Below are positions 42,779 through 52,244 of a stretch of 64,000 nt of DNA, in pieces. The position numbers and the translations under genes are program-made. Position 1 is the first letter of the stretch. Each line of letters opens with the position of its first letter. The notes below the pieces were generated by a model, which saw nothing but the letters and a program-made list of their open reading frames with translations, was not told the DNA's origin and searched no databases. The DNA is from Hyposmocoma kahamanoa. Lineage: Eukaryota > Arthropoda > Insecta > Lepidoptera > Cosmopterigidae. The stretch lies in NCBI RefSeq assembly GCF_003589595.1, contig NW_020653854.1, forward strand, positions 25,743,030 to 25,807,029. Reading direction: 5' to 3'.

Positions 42779-43006
42779 CATTGACTTACAATTATATGGA
42801 CGTCGGGTCCGCGCTAAAAAGTGTCCGCACTTGTAAGGCGCTAAAATCGTATACAGAGCGCCAAACTCCGCTTTGGTCTTCATTTGTTCGACTGACAGCG
42901 CGATACTGCGATGACATTACAATTTAAATTTCGAGTAGGTTGACTTGGGACATTTTTTTCGTGGTTTTTGTATTCGATCCGTCGTCCATTTATTTGTAAG
43001 TCAATG
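42779..43006 (+). mobile_element. P1 copy 2: 228-bp TIR transposon, 8-bp target duplication
   Basis: Same ends as 14069-14354 (CATTGACTTACAATTAT and ATTTGTAAGTCAATG) and the same subterminal pair AAAAAGTGTCC / GGGACATTTTT. It is shorter by internal deletion after GACATTACAATTT. It has its own duplication TACAAAGG (42771-42778 and 43007-43014). Two different target duplications prove independent transposition of one family. Confidence 0.9.
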
Positions 43007-43047
43007 TACAAAGGACATTAAATTGATAAATGTATATTTTGTGCTAT

Positions 43048-43129
43048 ATAAGGTATACATTGCTACCGTCTGGGATCGACCTCGGAGTATTTCCCTCTGC
43101 ATCTCATAGCATTGAAATGTATACCTTAT
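43048..43129. repeat. 82-nt hairpin, small-RNA-precursor-like
   Basis: ATAAGGTATACATTGCTA (43048-43065) pairs with TAGCATTGAAATGTATACCTTAT (43107-43129) leaving one 4-5-base bulge and a ~41-base loop. The size fits a microRNA precursor but also a short foldback element. It begins 34 bases after the P1 duplication. Confidence 0.45.
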
Positions 43130-43310
43130 TCTAATTGCAATAGCAAATAATGTACATTGATATATTTAATGTCGAAGAAGATCGACAATTCATAAAAAAA
43201 ACTTGTGAAGTTTGCAATACGCATTGTTGCCTAATGGGTGGTCGATGAAGTGAAAAGTTAAAATCGTGTCGTCAAGAAATCATCGAATTAGTAATTTAAT
43301 GATGTCATAT

Positions 43311-43535
43311 GACGGGAAGAAAAGTCGTGCGTGGTGGTAAGACACACGTCTACCCATAACAGTTGCTATGCCACTCAGATCTTTAATCGCAAAGGTCTGA
43401 GGGCACTGACACTGCAGCCGCCACCTAGAGACATAAAATTGACAAGTCCCATGTGCCTGTAATTTCACCAGTAAACAAAAAAATATATAGGTACAGTTCA
43501 CTGGACGAACTCTGTCACAAGAAGCTCTGCTGTTG
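43311..43535 (-). mobile_element. RTE-A LINE 3' end (minus)
   Basis: GACGGGAAGAAAAGTCGTGC, CCCATAACAGTTGCTATGCC, TTGACAAGTCCCATGTGCCT, CTGGACGAACTCTGTCACAA. The GGTTTTGAAGG region is replaced by ~35 unrelated AT-rich bases. Confidence 0.85.
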
Positions 43536-43924
43536 TTAACAACTTTTTAACGCAAAAAAATTGCTAATTCATAAAATATTTTTCAGTCAAATTTGTTTTT
43601 GTCTGTATTTTATACGAAAAAAGTGTACCTACTTTTTCAAGACGGTTAAAAAACAGTCCAAGATTTGCTTGCTAACAGTGAGGCGTGGGAAGACGCGTGC
43701 AAGCGTGAACCAAAATATCTAGCTGACAGTAACAACGTGTAACATGACATGACGTATGGCACCATTTACATAATTACAACTTTAATTTCAAATATTTAAA
43801 TTACATATCATTCAATTGGATAATGATGTTATATACATTTTATTAATTGGATCCTATTTTAAGGATTTAGTGATGTTTCCTTAGTTTAATAATAATAGAA
43901 CAAAGTACATCACACAAACGTCTT
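43536..43924. other. AT-rich DNA without recognised gene
   Basis: Nothing recognised. Confidence 0.4.
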
Positions 43925-44440
43925 TTTTAACCAACTTAAAGAAAGGATGAGGTTATATGTTCAGCTGCATGTATGTTTTTAAATTACTCCGTCAATCGTG
44001 GACCGATTTTGAAAATTCTTTTTTTGTTTCAAAGGGTGCACTTTTGTGGTGGTCCCATTGTCGCCAAGTCATAATCTGATGAAGGGATCCCATGAAAATC
44101 GAAGAAAACCCTCAAATTCTATAGGCATGTCCATGTATTCACCAATTATCTTTTGGAGCTACTCGAGACGCGTCAGACAAATACTATGATTAAAATGTAG
44201 GGAGTTTCAAAAAGGTAGGGTCTGAAAAACAGCTTAAGCTGAGACTCTATCCTTTTTATCTACACAGTATCTATAAGTGATATTATTTACGACTAAATTG
44301 TTTTGTAAATGTAGGTAAATAAAGTTCTTTATTATTATTATTATTATTATTAATTTCTACGTCAATTCTGCACCGATTTTGAAAATTCTTTTTTGTTTGA
44401 GAAGACATACTCTCGAGGTGGTCCTTTATGCTGTTCCGGG
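43925..44440 (+). repeat. Repeat G, long copy with second partial unit
   Basis: Head TTTTTAACCAACTTAAAGAA, then GTCAATCGTGGACCGATTTT, GTGGTGGTCCCATTGTCGCC and GAAGGGATCCCATGAAAATC. After ~200 bases including an ATT microsatellite (44328-44353) a second unit begins (GTCAATTCTGCACCGATTTT, 44361). A further scrap is at 44593 (GTCCCATTGTCAACAAGACA). Confidence 0.75.
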
Positions 44441-44979
44441 TTCGTTTCAGCTATCACATATTACTAATTATTTTCCGTAAATAAAAGTCGTCTTTTCACT
44501 TGACACAATACCTACTTACGTGTAATCAAGAAATCGCCGTCACCATGGCAACCAGAAAAGAACGTATAAAATGTACAAAGGAGTCCGTAGCAGTCCCATT
44601 GTCAACAAGACAGAATCTGGATCTGCATTGTAGTTGATATGATCGCGTAAATTCGTATTCTAAAATATCTTAGAAGAAACCACTCGTTCATCATTGATAG
44701 TTGCGAAGATTCATCATTCAATTTTGTGTGGCAGTCATCTTGATTGATACTTAAATATATACGGACAACTGCACACCAGACTACACGTTTTTGTTCGAAA
44801 ATCGCCTCCAGTGCAACGGAACAAGATACGTCAATGTGTAGCTTGATGTGCTGGCGTGTGTACAATATCTAATTATTTGAAAACAAAGAAACACCTGGAT
44901 TCTAAAGCCATACAGTAAGTTTGTAAACTTGCATTGGTTGGCATGGTTGGCACCGACTCCATACATAAATAATTAGATA
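44441..44979. other. Non-coding DNA without recognised gene
   Basis: The 87-codon minus frame 44865-44602 has no known domain. It is the largest unexplained frame near the P-like element, but I see no support for it. Confidence 0.35.
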
Positions 44980-44987
44980 CATGTACC

Positions 44988-45365
44988 CTTAGAATAATAA
45001 CGCATAGAAACCTAGTCCGCACACGCTAAGTGAGGCAAATTGAAGCGCGCCCAAAGGGCCTACACGAGCGGGCGGGCCTTCAGTACTCAAGGTCAACTTG
45101 CACCGCGAACAGATCAAGAATTTTAGCTAAAAATGACGAAATGTGCGGTAAATGAGTGTAAAAATACGTCAGACAAACATAAAATAGATACTAACATCAC
45201 GTTCCACAAGGAAGTAACGCGTTTCAACTTGTATTTTTATATAAAAATTCACTAAAACAGAAAATTAACCTACTACTAAAATTAGCCTACATGAATTTGA
45301 TTTTTGCCTCACTTGTGACAGTTCGTTTGATATGAAACTATCATTCTATGCGTTATTATTCTAAG
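44988..45365 (+). mobile_element. 378-bp P-element-like transposon with THAP-domain start
   Basis: Terminal inverted repeats are 22 bases and perfect: CTTAGAATAATAACGCATAG.. at 44988-45009 and its complement at 45344-45365. CATGTACC flanks both ends (44980-44987 and 45366-45373). An inner inverted pair occurs: AAGTGAGGCAAA near 45030 and TTTGCCTCACTT near 45304. Between them a short reading frame encodes the beginning of a THAP zinc finger (see 45133-45255). THAP at the N-terminus, 8-bp duplications and TIR plus subterminal inverted repeats together match P-superfamily transposons. It is an internally deleted, non-autonomous copy. Ends are undamaged, so it is relatively young. Confidence 0.9.
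45133..45255 (+). pseudogene. Truncated P-like transposase: N-terminal half of a THAP domain
   Basis: A 40-codon frame starts MTKCAVNECKNTSDKHK and continues DTNITFHKEVTRFN before reading into AT-rich sequence and stopping. C-x4-C at residues 4 and 9, and ITFH at about 22-25, are the first half of the C2CH THAP signature. That domain binds the ends of P elements and also occurs in host THAP proteins. The second Cys-His pair, the AVPTIF-type box and all catalytic parts are absent, so no active transposase can be made. The upstream ~120 bases inside the element probably held the promoter. Confidence 0.75.
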
Positions 45366-45373
45366 CATGTACC

Positions 45374-46040
45374 TACATATTTTTTTAGTGGTAAGATAAA
45401 ACGTCAAACCGATCAGTAGATAGCACATACCAATAATAATATTTTACTGAAATAATAGGTCGTAAATGGGTTTGGACAATATTTTTCACTTTGTACTTAT
45501 ATAAATAAACCATAAATATAAATAGATTGATAAATATGTAATTATAATACCGTGAACAAAACAAAATAAGATAAAAATAAATTTAAAGTATTATGTGCAT
45601 TGTTGTCGTTTGGAATAAATCTGTATTTTGTTATTTTTTACTTTTTAGTGTTTAAAAAGTTTGTTTATTAAATTTTGGTTACCGAAATGTCCACCTACTA
45701 ATGAGAGCCCAGTGGAAAAATGGTTGTTTTCCAATGGAAAAGTGGATGATTGGAGTCTGTGTGACCGCATGTGCCTTTGTTATCGTAGCAAGTGACGGGG
45801 CGAACAAATAGTACAGTGATTTTCAGGTAAGTTTTTTGTACTCAATTTTGGTGACAGTTTCTTCTTATTTAAATACATATTTATAGAATATCATCATAAA
45901 GTATTATTTAATATTCGAATGTGGTAACCTGTAATATTCTTTATTTATTCTTAAATTTCACGCTAGTATATGCGAGTAATTGAATAATGAAACTTGTCAC
46001 CAAAATTTAGTACAAAAAACTTACCTGATAATCACTGAGT
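45374..46040. other. AT-rich DNA, possible RTE-A scrap
   Basis: 45784-45815 (AAGTGACGGGGCGAACAAAT) resembles the extreme 3' end of RTE-A in reverse. Otherwise nothing recognised. Confidence 0.4.
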
Positions 46041-46145
46041 ACGCTTGGTAGTAAGCGATACGCCTATCCATAGCAGTTGCAGTGACAGGCGTGTCGCTTA
46101 ACACCAGGTGCACGATTTTATTTGTCCCGTCACTCGGTAACATAA
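46041..46145. mobile_element. Two RTE-A 3' ends in inverted contact
   Basis: 46041-46082 is minus (CTTGGTAGTAAGCGATACGC, CCATAGCAGTTGCAGTG) and 46083-46145 is plus (ACAGGCGTGTCGCTTAACAC, CAGGTGCACGATTTTATTTG, CCCGTCACTCGGTAACATAA). They join with no spacer, so the segment forms a hairpin with ~30-base arms. Confidence 0.8.
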
Positions 46146-46471
46146 AAAAAATCTTTTTTAAAGACTCGTGTTCATAAGCTGATATAGACGTTAAAAGAAC
46201 CAAAAAAACAGGTAGTATAAATTGTCAGACCCAATACCAATTATTAAAACGCATTGGTTATGCATTTGGCTCCCCTGACTCAAACCGGAAGTGAATTTGG
46301 TGCTATTTGAATTAAAATATGGATACTACTTCCCTACCGGAAGTGACGCACCTAGGACGTATTAATATTTTACGCACATTACTTTAACCTTACTTTTTTT
46401 GGTTACTTTATTTTTATTACCAAGTGTGAGTAACACGATGATGTTCACCTAAATGTCATCTGCCTACTTTT

Positions 46472-46620
46472 TTTTGATACCATGTGACGAGACGAGAGTT
46501 AGCAACTGCAGTGCCAATATGAATCTCAAAGATCAGAATCGAGACATAAGGAGAGACCCAGCGAGTGCTAGATAAAGAGGTCTCGAGTTCAATTCCCAGT
46601 ACGACATATTATACAAAACG
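46472..46620. repeat. RTE-A scrap followed by tRNA-like SINE fragment
   Basis: 46476-46545 has reverse RTE-A traces (ATACCATGTGACGAGACGAG, GCAACTGCAGTGCCA). 46550-46600 reads GACCCAGCGAGTGCTAGATA then GAGTTCAATTCCC, a plausible B box, so a degraded tRNA-derived SINE on plus is possible. Confidence 0.4.
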
Positions 46621-46670
46621 AGGGTTTTAATTGTATTTTGTTCGCGTTATTGCCCTGGAATTGCAGCACC

Positions 46671-46880
46671 AGCAGAGCTCCTGGTGTGTGTGGTGAATGT
46701 GACCATTACTGCATTCCGGTTTTGAATGGTAAATGTGTTCCAAGTTTATGTCTCAAGGTAACGATTGCAATTGTAGTCCTCTCTAAGTGGCACTGCCACT
46801 GTTATACGAGCAGCTAGGTGTGTCGCTTACCGCCAGGCGCAGGATTTGTGCATCCCGTCCCTTGATATAATTAAAAAAAT
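46671..46880 (+). mobile_element. RTE-A LINE 3' end, diverged
   Basis: AGCAGAGCTCCTGGTGTG start, CATTACTGCATTCCGGTTTT, TTTATGTCTCAAGGTAACGA, AGGTGTGTCGCTTACCGCCA, CATCCCGTCCCTTGATATAA and an A-run. Several small deletions. Confidence 0.85.
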
Positions 46881-47289
46881 TACCTAGAACAGAAAATCCC
46901 TTAGTTTGATTATTGACGAGAACTTTGTCCTTCGAATTCGTGCTATTGTAAAACAGTATTTATTTCATATAATCTAAAACGTAATCATTATAGAAATATT
47001 TATTTTAAAAGCACCTGCTCGACCCACGTCTATGCATCATTCGCTAACGAGTGGCAAGTCGCAGCTGACCAAACACTAAACGTTCCCTGTGACTCAAGTT
47101 TCGTTATGCACTAAGCAAGTGAAAACATGTTTATATTAAAGGGAGATTATTAAAAACAACAATGCCTGGTCTACACACGTGTTCTGTAAAGACGTCCACT
47201 GAAATTTTTGAGTTTTTTAACCGTTATCTTGAATTATTTGGATATTATAATGGGCTTAAATATCGTAGTACTTATTGCACGGATATAAA
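46881..47289. other. AT-rich DNA without recognised gene
   Basis: Nothing recognised. Confidence 0.4.
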
Positions 47290-47690
47290 GCTTTTTTGAC
47301 CATCCCCAACTAACGACAGATATGAAGCAGGCCTAAGGCAAAATTTCCAGGCTAACGTGTTTTCTGTTTAAGTTTTACGCTTCTATAGTAAGATTCCGGG
47401 TGATATTCAAAATTTGCCGTTTACGAGGTTTAAAACTATATATACAGTGAACCAAAAACTTTATTCTACAGGTGAATGACAAAATTCCGTTGTACTGACC
47501 CGCTTAGCTTTTGCTGGTATTCTCGGCCTAAGATGTTTGAAATAAATATTGTAAATGATACATGTATTCAAATGTATGTTTATAAATAACAACTCCTAGA
47601 GTTTCTTGATCATTCTTCTCAGGCGAATCTGTCGATTTCAAGTGTAAATTACTTACGTACCAAAAAAGATTATCTGACTTTAGCATGTGA
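47290..47690 (+). pseudogene. LINE 3' end of the TTTGAC-tailed family
   Basis: Broken-frame RT tail: YEAGLRQNFQANVFSV near 47320, then IVRFRVIFKICRL, which in the neighbouring frame reads FYSKIPGDIQNLPF. The 3' UTR has CTCCTAGAGTTTCTTGATCA, TTTCAAGTGTAAATTACTTA and GATTATCTGACTTTAGC. Related to 25120-25525 and 59835-60215. Confidence 0.75.
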
Positions 47691-48504
47691 TATCTTGAAC
47701 TATATAGCTCGTGTCAATTTCGTTCTATTTAAAAGGCAGACTTACAAAATTCTTAGAGAATGTTCGCCTTTGAAAATTGTATGAGAGCCGTACGTCCTTC
47801 TTACTTACTACAAAAATGTCAGACACGACATTTAACAAGAAGAGCCACGGTATAACACAAGCGTGTTTAACAATCCTGGGGAGGTTTTAATTAGTGCCAG
47901 TTCACACTGCTTCAAAAAAAAAACAACTTGGTGTATTTCAAAGCGAGAGGAAGTACATGACTTGACTTGTTTAGAACAACCATGATCTATCATCGACGAC
48001 ATTGTCATTTCCTACAAGTGAGATAACGGTCATATTATTGTTTGCGTATTTATTAAAATATAAAACCCTTACAATTACTCGTACTAAGAAGAGAAGATTG
48101 TTTACTTACCATTAAAGCCGGGTTTTCACTATGCGAGCACGCTAGCACTGAGTCCACTCGGATGACTGCTCGTAACGTGTAAACAGGTGATCCGAGTGCA
48201 CTCGGACGTCCGTTTGCAGGAAATCGAACAAGGTTTTATAGAATTAATTCTTACAGATACCTAGTTTGGTATTCTAAAGTAAATAAAAAAGTATTCTAAA
48301 ACAAAGTTTATTCGTAATCAATGTGTAACATAAGAATTGCGCAGCCAAGTGTGAGTACGTGTCAAAACGCGACTTACAACGTGACATTGAAATTTAGTTA
48401 CGATGTCTAAACACGGCCGTGCATTGACTTAGAAATTTTGCAATATTATATCTAAATACTGTTCTTACGTGTTGTCAACCGAAAGTAAGAATCCTTTTTC
48501 CAGT
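47691..48504. other. Non-coding DNA without recognised gene
   Basis: 48118-48225 has a partially inverted, GC-richer block (GAGTCCACTCGGATGACTGC and GATCCGAGTGCACTCGGACG) that may be a degenerate DNA transposon. No second copy found. Confidence 0.4.
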
Positions 48505-48736
48505 ATAATAATAAAATAATAATTAATAATTAACGCACACACTCAACATAGCCCCGCACTATGGAAACCCTGTGTCGCGGGTACCATGGACACACACATA
48601 GACAACCACAAATTATACCCAAACTCACGAGAGAAATAAATGTAGGCCATACAAATATTTCTCCCGGTCCGGCGGAATCGAACCCGGGGACCTCTGCGTG
48701 GCAGTCCGGTATGGTAACCGTTCGGCCACGGAGGTA
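48505..48736 (-). mobile_element. tRNA-derived SINE, family S1 (minus)
   Basis: Full-length reverse copy: (AAT)n at the left, AAATGTAGGCCATACAAATA, then CGGTCCGGCGGAATCGAACC (B-box complement with a 3-base insertion) and CGTTCGGCCACGGAGG at the right. Confidence 0.9.
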
Positions 48737-48877
48737 GTATACATGTCTAAGGTCACATATCTTCCAGAAGGTATCCCAGAATGCAACCAAGAGATTAATA
48801 TAGGAGATGAATAGCATCAACACGCTGTATAAAAGATTTTTCTTGTGCCAGAGAACCACATCAATGCCTGGTCTCAA

Positions 48878-49022
48878 AGGAACTTAGGAAATTCCCTGTA
48901 CTACGAGTATCAGGGCAACTGAATTCATTGGCTCTGCATAGAACACCCATACCAAAACCAGTATAGAGAAAAGCACTTTCCATTTTGTCCCACCGGGAAT
49001 GGATCCCGGGAACTCTTCATCC
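48878..49022 (-). mobile_element. tRNA-derived SINE fragment, family S7 (minus)
   Basis: On minus GGGATCCATTCCCGGTGGGA is a B box region, followed by AAAGTGCTTTTCTCTATACT, TATGGGTGTTCTATGCAGAG and GATACTCGTAGTACAGGGAA. The same order appears at 55215-55375 on plus. The A-box end is missing. Confidence 0.6.
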
Positions 49023-49029
49023 AGCATGC

Positions 49030-49585
49030 ACATATTCATATTCATATCTTTATTGCTTGGCCCATGGTTTCACATAAGAAGTTATAAAATATAAAACTGT
49101 AGTCACACATGTGACATCCTGCAAAGGCGCCGGAATTCAGGAGAGCCCTACATATTATGAATTACAAATATAAATATCTCTACAAATGATTAATAATAAC
49201 TATTTTCTAATAACATGAAGTTAAATAACATTTAAGTATTTATTATTTATGGCCTAATCTATTTAATGATTAGGAACATGGCACTTAACGTTTGGTAAAT
49301 ATTTCGTCTAATTTATAAAATGCGTTATTGAAAAGGTACTTTTTCAGATGGGCAATAAATGTCGATAATTTTTCTTGGTTTTTTATCTCATTTGGTATGC
49401 CATTATAAATTTGAATTGCCATTACACACACGCACAGTATAAACTTCTTCGTTTTTATTAACATGACCTTCCCCAAGTAACGCCTGAATCTATGAATGAT
49501 CTTAGGCTGTGAAATCAGCTGTGCGTACAGTCTGTACGGACTGTCCGCGTGCGGGCTATCCGTGTGCGTTAAACCCACAGTGCTC
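49030..49585 (-). pseudogene. LINE 3' end with coding tail (minus), ATATGA-type terminus
   Basis: The minus frame 49578-49285 ends VMAIQIYNGIPNEIKNQEKL, LKKYLFNNAFYKLDEIF and a stop. It is the same kind of tail as at 40440 and 20570 but a different family. The UTR runs left to CATATTCATATTCATATC at 49028-49047, the complement of a GATATG-rich 3' terminus. Confidence 0.8.
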
Positions 49586-49837
49586 TGAGTCGAGTATTTA
49601 ATTTAGTGCGTATATTTACGGAAGACAGACATCTATAATGCACGCATGGGTAGCTTGAAGAAATAAGAAAGAAAGAAAGAAAAAGATGCTCTAACGCTAT
49701 CCTACTCCGCTCCGGTGTTTCGCGCGGTGTTCTGTGCGGATTTGTCTGCGGACACATCTGCACAGCGCTGACACCAGCCCTATATCTATTGCTATGTAAG
49801 ACAGTGCCTTGAACTACCCAGAACACCACCTTTTAAT

Positions 49838-50065
49838 GACTTCCGTGGTCAAGTGGCTTGCAAATCAAGTGGTTTTCATGGCGTCGCCGTCTTGAGGTCC
49901 CAAATTTGATCCCCTGGCGGGTCAATGCAGAAAAACTAAATTTCTATATTGTCTCGGATCTCGGTGTTTGTCGCACCGTCGTTGTTTGCGATTTCCGTAA
50001 AACAAGTTTTATTTATTTTGGAATCAAAGCAAGGTATTTGATGTTGTCTAATATTTATTTATTTG
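49838..50065 (+). mobile_element. tRNA-derived SINE, family S2 (Metulj-like), copy 2
   Basis: GACTTCCGTGGTCAAGTGGC, GGTTTTCATGGCGTCGCCGT, TTTCTATATTGTCTCGGATC, GTTGTTTGCGATTTCCGTAA and GATGTTGTCTAATATTTATT in order. The B box is decayed to AATTTGATCCCC. Confidence 0.85.
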
Positions 50066-50712
50066 TTAATGAAGCTGAAAACCTCCGTCAAATCCTTTAC
50101 ATTCCGAGTATCGAGTACTCTGTTATTGATTGTAATAGTCTGATAGTTTATTTTTTATGCTACGTATGACTTCATAAAATCATTTTAAACTCTGCAAAAA
50201 CTGTAATTGTAGCATATTACCATCGTATCTTTAACTACCAATATCATTGAAGGCATTCTTGTTTTCAAATCTGCTACCAATACTAGTGAGGGGACAATTA
50301 AATCTCCCTTGCAGGCAAATTGTACCAGTTTCATACAAGTTTTTCTACATGGCAATTATATTTTGTTTTAGTACGATGTTTTCGGCACGCTGTAAGCGAT
50401 CAAAACCGGAAAAAAACTCCTGTGTTTAACTTTTTTAGTAAACGACCTGTTTATATCTGCATATTTATAACTGTACAAGGTGTGGTCTGAGGTGTATCGT
50501 ATTTAAACAAAATATTTAATTTTGTTTTTTGTAAAATAACTAATTTCTTTTGACTAATTCGTTCGTGTGTTCACAGATTTATAAGGCGAGTGTCAACGGG
50601 CAAGTTGGAAAGGCCGACTAAAGCGAACTTACTAAGATCAAATTGAGCACGTCCTAAAGACCAGGTTAAAAGTATCCTTAATTGACGAGCACTGATGCGT
50701 GTTAATGTAATT
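50066..50712. other. Non-coding DNA without recognised gene
   Basis: 50580-50700 (GTGTCAACGGGCAAGTTGGA...) looks like transposon coding DNA by composition, but I cannot identify it. Confidence 0.4.
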
Positions 50713-50803
50713 AGTCTCCCTGAATCATAAGTCTATAACTTCCATGCACCTGTAATTTGACCAGCAATCGTACCCTTCAAAATCGGTACGCATTAATTAG
50801 GCT
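50713..50803 (-). mobile_element. RTE-A LINE 3' end, internal fragment (minus)
   Basis: CCCTGAATCATAAGTCTATA, GCACCTGTAATTTGACCAGC and CCCTTCAAAATCGGTACGCA match the middle of the unit. It ends where the GC-rich element at 50806 begins. Confidence 0.7.
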
Positions 50804-50805
50804 GC

Positions 50806-51105
50806 CTTTCCACCAGAGGTGTGCGAAGTATCGAGGCAGTGCGAGGATGTGTAGCGGCGCTGTGAAACGGTGTGACGTTTTCCACCAAAGCTGTGCGAGG
50901 ATGCGTTACGAGCTCTTTCCAGGTCTGCGCGGGCGGGGTACGGCGTGGTGGGGTGAGCGGTGGCAATATATCAGTGTTAGTTAGTGTCATACTTTCAGTA
51001 GGTCTAGTTTCCTACACCGTTTTGCATGCATTTCTCGCTATTTTGTATGTGCAAATACTTAGATCCGCTAACCCTTTTCCGCCGGAGCTGCGCTAAGCGA
51101 GGCTA
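50806..51105 (+). repeat. GC-rich block with three copies of a TTTCCACC motif
   Basis: TTTCCACCAGAGGTGTGCGA (50816), TTTCCACCAAAGCTGTGCGA (50879) and TTTTCCGCCGGAGCTGCGCT (51072) are diverged direct repeats with G/C-rich continuations (GCGAGGATG twice). I take it to be a non-autonomous DNA element inserted into RTE-A. The left edge meets the RTE-A fragment; no clean inverted ends are visible. Confidence 0.5.
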
Positions 51106-51602
51106 AGACAACCTCCTCCTCGCTTCGCTACGTCGCACATAAATAAATAAATAAATCTTAACATTATAACCCAAGTGTTAAAATTAAAAACCCATCATTT
51201 TGTTAACCCGTTTCAGCTATCACCTCATCGTAATAAGTCTTCATCAAGAACCGTCAATCTACATCATTTTAACATGTTGTTCGACCCAAAAAATATATAA
51301 TCACTACTCGGAAGCGATGATCGGGTCAAAGAAGCCCATGGCCTCGTGGAGGAAAGCGAATGACCGCCGAAGCCGAACCGGTCTCGTACGAATACGAAAC
51401 ACCTGTGGCAAATTCGGATACGAGAAACCCGAAAGGGGAACAAACTGAACGATGACTGGATTTCAAAGTACATTTCTGTGTATATAAATTAATGGAGGCA
51501 AATAATAATATATTTGTATAACATTTTACAGGTCGTATTTAATTGTAATTGACGGTTTAAAATTAATAATATAATAATATGCCAGATAACTATATCAATT
51601 TT
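51106..51602. other. Non-coding DNA without recognised gene
   Basis: An AAAT microsatellite lies at 51140-51157. 51310-51450 is GC-richer with overlapping open frames on both strands, none recognised. Confidence 0.4.
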
Positions 51603-51866
51603 AGTAACAGTAGAAGAGTTCCTTGAGAAAGAATTCGTCCAGGGAAGTACAGCCACCTTAGCTATTTCTGTCGCCAGTTATGAAGGGTAAGGGTACTGGT
51701 GAAATTACAGGCAAATGGGACTTGTCAACTTACGTCTCAGGGTGACGGGCGCAGTGGTAGAGGCTCTCAGGTCTTTGCAATTTAAAGATCTGAGCGGCGC
51801 TGCTACTGTCCACGAGGACAGACGTGTCGCTAACCACCAGCCGCACGACTTGTTTGTCCCATTAAA
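51603..51866 (+). mobile_element. RTE-A LINE 3' end
   Basis: AGTAACAGTAGAAGAGTTCC, TCGTCCAGGGAAGTACAGCC, GGGTAAGGGTACTGGTGAAA, GTCTCAGGGTGACGGGCGCA and CCGCACGACTTGTTTGTCCC. The CAGTAATGTGAGCATTACTGCGTTCC part is deleted and the A tail is lost. Confidence 0.9.
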
Positions 51867-52244
51867 ACAGGTCATAATTTCTCAAAAATGTGCAAAATTT
51901 TATTTCAAATTTACTATGAATTTTTCCAACTCGAATTGGACCAGAGTGGAGTAAATACTCGCCTGAGAGGAGACCCGTACCCAGCAGTAGATCGTATAAA
52001 TGGATTACTGTATAAATGTAATCTACCATTAAAACGAGATTAATCATTGAAATCGAATTCGTTTCTTACTGTCTTTCTCCTTAATGAGATGAAAACTAGA
52101 TACTCGTACGTTATAATAACATTTCGCGGTCGATTTGACCCGCAAATGTTTTCAATGTGATTTTAAACGGTGAAAGAGTTGTCGAAACCTTTTTGGCATT
52201 TGTTTAGTACTTATATCAAAATTTGTAAAATTAGCTTTAGCGAT
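51867..52244. other. Non-coding DNA without recognised gene
   Basis: Nothing recognised. Confidence 0.4.

Noticed and set aside
45700..45840. MEKWMIGVCVTACAFVIVAS signal-peptide-like reading followed by CAG/GTAAG.
   Set aside because: An in-frame stop precedes the donor, and the end of the segment matches the reverse 3' end of RTE-A, so it is repeat-derived.
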